Source of the DNA: Corynebacterium lujinxingii
GTDB taxonomy: Bacteria; Actinomycetota; Actinomycetes; Mycobacteriales; Mycobacteriaceae
Assembly (NCBI RefSeq): GCF_014490555.1
Contig: NZ_CP061032.1
Coordinates: 1,054,001-1,118,000 of the forward strand
Direction: 5' to 3'
Length of the DNA: 64,000 nt
In this document: positions 34,678 to 39,886 of the stretch, in pieces
How positions within the stretch are numbered: position 1 is the first letter of the stretch
How the letters are laid out: each line of letters starts with the position of its first letter
Notes under the pieces: model-generated
Databases searched by the model: none
What the model was told of the DNA's origin: nothing
The model's input: only the letters and a program-made list of their open reading frames with translations
Program-made: the position numbers and the translations under genes

Positions 34678-35016
34678 CTAGGGGTAGTCGTAGCCGCCCT
34701 TGGAACGCAGGTGCGGCTTCCGCGAGACCTGGTGCGGCCAGAGCGACGTCTCGAGCACCGCCTCGGCCGCCGCGACGGTATGCACGGCGGGCCACCGCTC
34801 GCCGGAAAGCCAGCGACGAAGGACTGTCTCTCCAATGCCGGCGCGTTGGGCAAAGTCCTGCTGGGAACTTGCCCAGCCGCGCTCGATGTACCGCTCAATC
34901 TCGCGCACCAACAACTGACGCATTCCGAGTGCCTTGGCGTAGACGGGCTCAAGCCCCTCGGGGTTGACGTCGGGCCACTCTGGGTAGGCCTCGCGCGGCG
35001 GTGGGTAGGTGGACAT
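34678..35016 (-). CDS. Small HTH (XRE-like) protein, first of a paralogous pair
   Basis: 112 residues from the ATG at 35016 (a GTG at 35025 is possible). HTH region SQQDFAQRAGIGETVLRRWL followed by SGERWPAVHTVAAAEAVLE; the N-terminus YPEWPDVN and the C-terminus SLWPH match the downstream paralogue (YPGWPDSL, RLWPG). Recombinase gene 1 begins 86 bp away on the other strand. The shared intergenic region contains short repeats suited to autoregulation. Confidence 0.75.
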   Translation of the reverse strand: MSTYPPPREAYPEWPDVNPEGLEPVYAKALGMRQLLVREIERYIERGWASSQQDFAQRAGIGETVLRRWLSGERWPAVHTVAAAEAVLETSLWPHQVSRKPHLRSKGGYDYP

Positions 35017-35022
35017 GGTCTT

Positions 35023-35063
35023 CACCGTACCGGTGGCCGAAGCGGTCTCCGCAGCGGTGGCCG
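35023..35063. promoter_or_regulatory. Candidate operator between HTH and recombinase genes
   Basis: CACCG-TAC-CGGTG (35023-35035) is a perfect 5-bp inverted repeat next to the HTH gene start. CGGTGGCCG is directly repeated at 35031-35039 and 35055-35063, a 24-bp period. The two HTH proteins are the obvious candidate binders. Confidence 0.35.
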
Positions 35064-35102
35064 TTGCGGGGGTACTGCACTGGCCCGTACGGGGGTCAGC
35101 CC

Positions 35103-36227
35103 ATGTCGCTAACCCCGCAAGAACGCGAATATGTCGAGCACCGTGTCGCTGGATATACGCCCAAGTTCGTCAGCGAGACCACTTGGGCAACGGTCGCGCC
35201 AGTAGTGAAAGAAATTGCTCTGGAGGCTTTCGAGGCCGGCGGCGCCGAGCACTTCCACCTTCGGCAGGACCGCCACAGCGAGGTCTCGAAGTATCTCAGA
35301 GCGCTCACCCATGTCGCCGCGGCCTGCCACCGCGTCGGCCGGCCGGTGACCCGCGAAACTGTGCTCGATACGGACATCTGCCACGCGGCATTGAGCGAGC
35401 TCGCACAAACGCACCGAAACACGGCCACGGTCCGCACGTATCTCAACAAAATCACTATGACGCTCACCGGCGAAACGGTGAGTCTGCAACCGCGGGAGCC
35501 GAAGGAGCATGCCAGGCCGTACACACAGAAGGATTTTGACTGTCTTCGTCATTGGGTTCAGTCGCAATCGACCGAAGTGAAGCGCCGGCAGGCATACACC
35601 GTGCTCGCCCTCGGCCTCGGAGCAGGCATTTGCGACGGCATGGAGACCGTCCTCGCCGGTGACGTGAGCGTCCGTGACGGGGTGACGTGGGTGCATGTCG
35701 AGCACCTTCGCGGCGCCGGGTACGCCCCGGAAGTGCCCGTCGCTTCGGTTTTCGGACCGGGGCTCGCCGCGGTGGCCGAGGCGAAGACCCCGGAGGAGCC
35801 GTTGCTGCCGTACAGGGACGTCAACGACTTGGCGAAGGGGGAGCTGAACCGGCGCAGGACATTCCGCGTCTCGCTTCGCCGCCTCCGCGCGACGTGGGCG
35901 GTGCAGGTGATCCGCTCGGTTCCGCGAGAAGTTGCTGTTGCCGCTATTGGAACGACGCACCTGTACGAGTTCGAGCGTCTCGCAAGATTTAACCCCGAGC
36001 GCCCGGACACGGTGGAAGACCACGTCGAGGCGCTGACCGACCCGTACGTCAACTGGCCTGGTCTGGCGTCGAGCGCCGGGGCGGTGGGTCACTGGGGCGG
36101 GGACGGCTCAAGAGCCGGTTTCGGAGGGCCGAAGGCGGCACAACACCTAGATGATCACCCCCGGACGGGTGAACGAAAAAGTACAGAAACGGCTCGTTTT
36201 GAAGTTATCGACGGGGGTATAAAATGA
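35103..36227 (+). CDS. Degenerate tyrosine-recombinase-like protein (paralogue 1)
   Basis: 374 residues, clearly related to the next gene: VAGYTPKFV vs IAGYTPTVI, PYTQKDFDCLRHW vs PYTQDEMTRLRHW, and LALGLGAGICDGMETVL vs LALTLGAGLRSGEVATL. In tyrosine recombinases the last motif is box I; here the catalytic Arg position is Cys177. In the C-terminal helix the nucleophile Tyr position is Phe290 (HLYEFERL). The box II Arg seems kept (RRLRATW). The protein should therefore bind DNA or its partner but not cleave. ATG at 35103; the stop overlaps a downstream ATG (ATGA) that I do not think is used. Confidence 0.72.
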   Translation: MSLTPQEREYVEHRVAGYTPKFVSETTWATVAPVVKEIALEAFEAGGAEHFHLRQDRHSEVSKYLRALTHVAAACHRVGRPVTRETVLDTDICHAALSELAQTHRNTATVRTYLNKITMTLTGETVSLQPREPKEHARPYTQKDFDCLRHWVQSQSTEVKRRQAYTVLALGLGAGICDGMETVLAGDVSVRDGVTWVHVEHLRGAGYAPEVPVASVFGPGLAAVAEAKTPEEPLLPYRDVNDLAKGELNRRRTFRVSLRRLRATWAVQVIRSVPREVAVAAIGTTHLYEFERLARFNPERPDTVEDHVEALTDPYVNWPGLASSAGAVGHWGGDGSRAGFGGPKAAQHLDDHPRTGERKSTETARFEVIDGGIK

Positions 36228-36314
36228 CGCAAACGTACACTTCAAGTGCGGTATCTTCGCTAATGGTGCTGTCGAGGTGGGGCGGGTCAAAACGGCTCAA
36301 GAGCCGGTTTCGGA
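36103..36314 (+). repeat. Pair of 23-bp perfect direct repeats, each with an inverted repeat
   Basis: A 23-bp sequence at 36103-36125 recurs exactly at 36292-36314 (189-bp period). It contains GGCTC-AA-GAGCC followed by GGTTTCGGA, a 9-mer also found in both terminal inverted repeats of the element. The first copy lies in the 3' end of recombinase gene 1, the second in the leader of recombinase gene 2. Candidate recombinase or repressor binding sites. Confidence 0.7.
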
Positions 36315-36424
36315 CCTTGACGACCTATCGGTGTCGACGCAGGCTGGTGCTATCTCAATCTCAACCCACCACGGAGATAGCCCACGCCACCACCACTCGC
36401 GTGGGCGGACAAGGAACATTCAAT

Positions 36425-37399
36425 ATGTCCACCACACCGCATCAAGTCATTGCCGGATACACCCCGACGGTGATCCCGGCGAATCGCTGGGGCGCGGTCC
36501 GAGACTTCGTTACGGACGCCGTTTCGACTGCCGTGACGGAGGACTGGAGCGCGGACAAGACCCGCGCCGCGTTGCGAACTGTCGCCCGTCTCGCTGATTT
36601 CGTTTCGATGACCGGACGGGAAGTCTCGGTCGGAAACGTTTTCACCGAGGCCACGGTCAATGCCTTCGTTGACCAGTCTGGGTACAGCACCCACGTCCAA
36701 GGCACCACTCGCTCGCTGCTTCGGGTTGTTGGCCAGGCAGTTCACCGCCACTACGACACGCCCAGGGAAAGGCCGCAGTACGGCACCGACAAGAAGAGCG
36801 CCCCGTACACACAGGACGAGATGACTCGCCTACGCCATTGGGCGGACGGTGAGGCCACTGTCCAGCGCCGTCAGCAAGCCAACCTTCTTTTGGCACTCAC
36901 TCTCGGAGCAGGGCTTCGATCCGGAGAGGTCGCGACGCTTACCGCTGCGGATGTCGAGACGGACGATACCGGGACAGTGGTGTACCCGTCGGGCTACCGC
37001 GGTGCGGGACGGCGTTTTGTGCCCGTAGACCACGACTGGGCGCAGCCGATTCGGGAAGCCGTGGAGCGTGCGGTGAGCGAGGAGAGCTGGTTGTTCCGCC
37101 CGGAGCGGACGACCGAAGGCGCTGGCACCGTGGCGCTGTTCACGAAGCGCTCGCACCGCCCGTCGCTGGCCGTGGACATGTCGCGCGCTCGTACGACGTG
37201 GATCGTCACCCAAGTCCGCCGGGGCGTTCCAGAGTCCGCAGTGATTGAGGCCGCTGGTCTGAAAGACCTCCAGCACTATCGAAGGTTCCTCGTCAGTGAC
37301 GAGCAAACCACCGCGCGAGAAGCGCGAGCGCTGCTGCACGGAGGTCCGAAGCGGGTCTCGGGACGGGCTTCCCTCACCGTAATTCGAGGCGGGGCGTAG
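36425..37399 (+). CDS. Tyrosine-recombinase-like protein (paralogue 2, catalytic residues present)
   Basis: 324 residues. Box I LTLGAGLRSGEVATL has the catalytic Arg165 with Glu168. Box II DMSRARTTWIVTQV carries Arg256, with the usual first His replaced by Ser253. Tyr285 in GLKDLQHYRRF is in position for the nucleophile. This is the fold of phage-type integrases, but divergent. Start chosen at ATG 36425: it has AAGGA 9 nt upstream and aligns with the start of paralogue 1. An in-frame ATG at 36224 would add 67 residues of unrelated sequence carrying a 23-bp DNA repeat. Confidence 0.78.
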   Translation: MSTTPHQVIAGYTPTVIPANRWGAVRDFVTDAVSTAVTEDWSADKTRAALRTVARLADFVSMTGREVSVGNVFTEATVNAFVDQSGYSTHVQGTTRSLLRVVGQAVHRHYDTPRERPQYGTDKKSAPYTQDEMTRLRHWADGEATVQRRQQANLLLALTLGAGLRSGEVATLTAADVETDDTGTVVYPSGYRGAGRRFVPVDHDWAQPIREAVERAVSEESWLFRPERTTEGAGTVALFTKRSHRPSLAVDMSRARTTWIVTQVRRGVPESAVIEAAGLKDLQHYRRFLVSDEQTTAREARALLHGGPKRVSGRASLTVIRGGA

Positions 37400-37500
37400 G
37401 CGCCCCAGAACCAACTGACCGATAGTCCACAAAACACCTGGTGAGCACCCGGGGCGAGTCCTTTATTGCCAAAAACACCCGCGAGAGGAGGTGAACCACG

Positions 37501-39468
37501 ATGTCCCAGCACGAGAGCGACTGGTACGAGCAAGTGCGCCAGCACTGGGCGAAGGCCGAGGCGGCGACGCCGTCGAAGAAGCGGAAGAAGGACTGGGACG
37601 AGGCGCTAATTGCCCCGTCCGAGAAGGAGCTCAAAGCGCGCGAGGAGAAGTCCACGGACCGCGACTGGCTGTATATCGAGCAGCGTCGCGAGGTCTACTC
37701 GACGGTAAAGCTCGCCTGGGACATCGTGGACCGCTCCGGTGTTGTAGGCCTCGTGGAGCAGTGGCGCGTCGAGGACGGGCTCATTACGAACCGCGGTGGG
37801 CGGCGGCGAATAGTGTCTATTCATGCCGCTTTGGCGCTTTGGATGCTGCTGGCTATCCAACGACAAGCGCAGCACTTCCAGGACATGGGCCGCACTATCG
37901 CTTTCGGTCTTACGCCTGCAATCTGGTCCTTACTCGGCTTGGAAGAAGAGGAGTTCGACGTAAAGGACAAGCGCCAGCGTCGCGAGATTCGCGAGCGGTG
38001 GGCAGACCGCGTTTGGTACACGATCTGGGTGACACGCGAGACCATGGAGCCGTACCCGGAGATTCGGCTGAAAGAGCGCTACACCGTGGGCGAATGGCTC
38101 GACCTGGTCCCGAGTGGACAACTTGATGTCGACGACGACGAGGAGACTGCGGCTTTCCGCGAGAAGCGCCGCGCCCGGGGGACGGAGTTCACGAACCGCC
38201 TCATCTGGGCCTCCGTCGAATTGATGGCCCCAGAGGCGTTCGCCGAGTGGGACGGCACGGTCGCTGTGGACGGCACCTCTCTCCAGGTCTCGAAGCGAGG
38301 TAACCCGAGCAAGAAGAGGCTCAAGAACGGCTCCGTGCCAGAGAGCGCGCTCATGGCCTCGACTCCTGTGGCCGGCTGGCACCACAAGGAGACCGGCGAC
38401 CATGACGGCGAGAATCCGGAAACCAAAGGCGGCACCTTTGCCTGGGGTTTCGAAGCGACTCTCGCCGCGATGACCGGCGACGGGTTTGCGGAGCGGGGTG
38501 GCAACCCGGGGTTGATTATTGGCATGGGCTTCCACCGTCCGGGTGTCAACCCGACGGAGCGGTTGTGGGAAGCGCTTCAGAATGTCACTGAGAGGCCGGA
38601 ATTACCCCGCGGTTTCATGCTCTTCGACCGTTTGTACCCAGCGCAAAAGCCGGAGGGCATGCACATTCCGCTGCGCGAACAAGGCTATGACCTCGTATTC
38701 GACTACAAGGATAAGGAGCGTGGACTGCAAACCGTTTTGCCGTCCGGCGTGGTGGTCATTGACGGAGGTCTCTATTCACCGGGAATTCAGTCTTTCCCTG
38801 GGCTGATCGACCCGCACTCGCAGTACGAGGCGGGGCAGATCGACTACGAGACGTACATGGTCCGACTGGAGGGGAGGAAGCGATTCGCGCTCGCCACAAA
38901 AGGCACCAAGAACAGTGCCGGTGACCGCCGTTTCCGGTGCCCGGTCAAGGCTCCTGGATCGGCCCTTGCTTGTGCCTTAGTGCCACGAGGGGATGAGAAG
39001 CCTACTGCTAAGCAGCGGATTGAGCTGACTATCTCTGACGTGTCCGGTTTTTCTGCTGCACCACCCGCGATTTGCCGACAGGCCTCGGTGACCATCAAGA
39101 ACAGCGTCGAGGACGGTGCCCGTTGGTTGCAGCAGGGGCCGGCGTACGGTACGCCGGAGTGGCAGGCCGTGTACGGACAGCGCAACACCATTGAGTCGCG
39201 CAACGACAAGTTGAAGAACTCGCGAGGCATTGGCATCGGGGACCCGACCGTGCGTCTGATGCGAGGCTGGGCTGGTCAGCTGTTGGCGACCGCGATTTCC
39301 TGTGTCGCCGTAAACGTGCTGTTGCTGGCCTCCGACTCGTCTTGGTTTGACGAGGGCAGCACCGACAATGACCCGACACCGCGCGGCCGTCGCGACGACC
39401 TCGACCGCAAGAGGAGTGAGAGGTCAATTGCCGGTACGTTCCCGAACGCTCCGCCAGTTGCTGCGTAA
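37501..39468 (+). CDS. Large DDE-type transposase-like protein with YREK signature
   Basis: 655 residues. The C-terminal catalytic part shows YGQRNTIESRNDKLK, an exact Y-x2-R-x3-E-x6-K signature (Tyr558, Arg561, Glu565, Lys572) as in IS4-like transposases. Candidate acidic partners are Asp257 (VAVDGTS) and Asp376 (FMLFDRLYP), giving a DDE triad. The N-terminal 240 residues are charged and not recognised. A perfect AGGAGGTGA (37486-37494) precedes the ATG by 6 nt, implying strong translation. It lies next to the right terminal repeat and is the best candidate for the enzyme that moves the element. I cannot name its subfamily. Confidence 0.78.
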   Translation: MSQHESDWYEQVRQHWAKAEAATPSKKRKKDWDEALIAPSEKELKAREEKSTDRDWLYIEQRREVYSTVKLAWDIVDRSGVVGLVEQWRVEDGLITNRGGRRRIVSIHAALALWMLLAIQRQAQHFQDMGRTIAFGLTPAIWSLLGLEEEEFDVKDKRQRREIRERWADRVWYTIWVTRETMEPYPEIRLKERYTVGEWLDLVPSGQLDVDDDEETAAFREKRRARGTEFTNRLIWASVELMAPEAFAEWDGTVAVDGTSLQVSKRGNPSKKRLKNGSVPESALMASTPVAGWHHKETGDHDGENPETKGGTFAWGFEATLAAMTGDGFAERGGNPGLIIGMGFHRPGVNPTERLWEALQNVTERPELPRGFMLFDRLYPAQKPEGMHIPLREQGYDLVFDYKDKERGLQTVLPSGVVVIDGGLYSPGIQSFPGLIDPHSQYEAGQIDYETYMVRLEGRKRFALATKGTKNSAGDRRFRCPVKAPGSALACALVPRGDEKPTAKQRIELTISDVSGFSAAPPAICRQASVTIKNSVEDGARWLQQGPAYGTPEWQAVYGQRNTIESRNDKLKNSRGIGIGDPTVRLMRGWAGQLLATAISCVAVNVLLLASDSSWFDEGSTDNDPTPRGRRDDLDRKRSERSIAGTFPNAPPVAA

Positions 39469-39539
39469 AATCGCAGGCCGCAAGCCGCCAGAAAAGAGTT
39501 CTGGAGGGCCGCGGCCTAGAAGTCGTGTCCGAATAATGA

Positions 39540-39585
39540 AAAACGCTCCAGAATTGACGAATCGGTGTCAGTTTTGGAGCGTTTT
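39540..39585 (+). terminator. Long hairpin after the DDE gene
   Basis: AAAACGCTCCA (39540-39550) pairs perfectly with TGGAGCGTTTT (39575-39585), and the stem extends inward with two mismatches (GAATTGAC / GTCAGTTT). The A-run and T-run make it a bidirectional terminator, which would shield the mobility genes from transcription entering from polA or the tRNA side. Confidence 0.65.
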
Positions 39586-39647
39586 GGCATTGATGAGGGG
39601 AGAAAAGGCCACATAAAAGGACTCTCCGACGCCAAGATAGGCGAAAA

Positions 39648-39684
39648 GGGGGTTCCGGAAAAAGTTTTCCGAACTCTTTCGAAA
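39648..39684. repeat. Nested inverted copy of the terminal repeat at the right end
   Basis: GGGGGTTCCGGAAAA (39648-39662) is an inverted, one-mismatch copy of the outer right terminal repeat, 54 bp from end to end. Between them the core TTCGGAAAACTTTT (minus strand) occurs again. The arrangement could fold as a hairpin or offer several transposase sites. Confidence 0.6.
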
Positions 39685-39706
39685 AGTTTTCCGAAACCCC
39701 CACAAC
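39685..39706 (-). repeat. Right terminal inverted repeat and target duplication
   Basis: AGTTTTCCGAAACCCCC (39685-39701) is the exact inverse of the left terminal repeat, followed by the duplicated target ACAAC (39702-39706). The tRNA-Leu 3' end begins 7 bp further on. Confidence 0.88.
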
Positions 39707-39712
39707 ACATTG

Positions 39713-39786
39713 TGCCCCAGGTGAGACTCGAACTCACACTGGACGGGTTTTGAATCCGTTGCCTCTGCCAATTGGGCTACTGGGGC
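39713..39786 (-). tRNA. tRNA-Leu (anticodon CAA)
   Basis: 74 nt on the minus strand. Acceptor GCCCCAG pairs with CTGGGGC, discriminator A; the D-arm contains GCCCAATTGGCAGAGGC; anticodon loop TTCAAAA gives CAA; T-arm GTGAG-TTCGAGT-CTCAC. The variable region is only 5 nt, whereas Leu tRNAs usually have a long variable arm, and the last pair of the anticodon stem is an A.C mismatch. CCA is not encoded. Its terminator now lies 11 kb away, beyond the mobile element. The 5' end faces polA (divergent). Confidence 0.85.
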
Positions 39787-39869
39787 ATTGCGCGAAAGTT
39801 TAGCCCAGTGTCACCTTGTCTGCGAAATCCCAGGCTAATCACCCCGCGGGGCCGTGTCGGCGCGCCAGC

Positions 39870-39886
39870 TACACTTGCTCATCGTG
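39870..39886 (+). promoter_or_regulatory. Leaderless polA promoter
   Basis: TACACT at 39870-39875 is a good -10 box, ending 8 nt before the GTG at 39884. Transcription would start at or next to the start codon. Confidence 0.5.

Larger units (their letters stand above)
28353..39701. mobile_element. 11.35 kb transposon-like element with heavy-metal cargo
   Basis: Both ends are seen directly. GGGGGTTTCGGAAAACT at 28353-28369 is perfectly repeated in inverted orientation at 39685-39701, and the element is flanked by the 5-bp duplication ACAAC (28348-28352 and 39702-39706). Joining the flanks restores a tRNA-Leu gene followed by its terminator. Inside, left to right: lipoprotein, truncated istB, P-type ATPase/metallochaperone/ArsR, truncated methyltransferase, VOC protein, two HTH regulators, two tyrosine-recombinase-like proteins and a DDE protein with a YREK signature. 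The last group is the probable mobility module. Five-base duplications and ends starting GGGG recall Tn3-type transposons, but no TnpA of that family is present. Confidence 0.88.

Noticed and set aside
36224..36424. An upstream start at 36224 for recombinase 2
   Set aside because: The extra 67 residues have no counterpart in the paralogue and cover a 23-bp DNA repeat; ATG 36425 has a ribosome binding site and aligns with the paralogue start.
28353..39701. Assignment of the element to the Tn3 family
   Set aside because: Ends starting GGGG and a 5-bp duplication fit, but the repeats are 17 bp, not about 38, and there is no roughly 1000-residue TnpA or serine resolvase.
39469..39713. Integration of the element at the tRNA 3' end by the tyrosine recombinases
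   Set aside because: No copy of the tRNA 3' end (for example CTGGGGCA with the T-arm) was found at the other end. The junction is a 5-bp duplication 7 bp outside the tRNA, which fits DDE transposition better.
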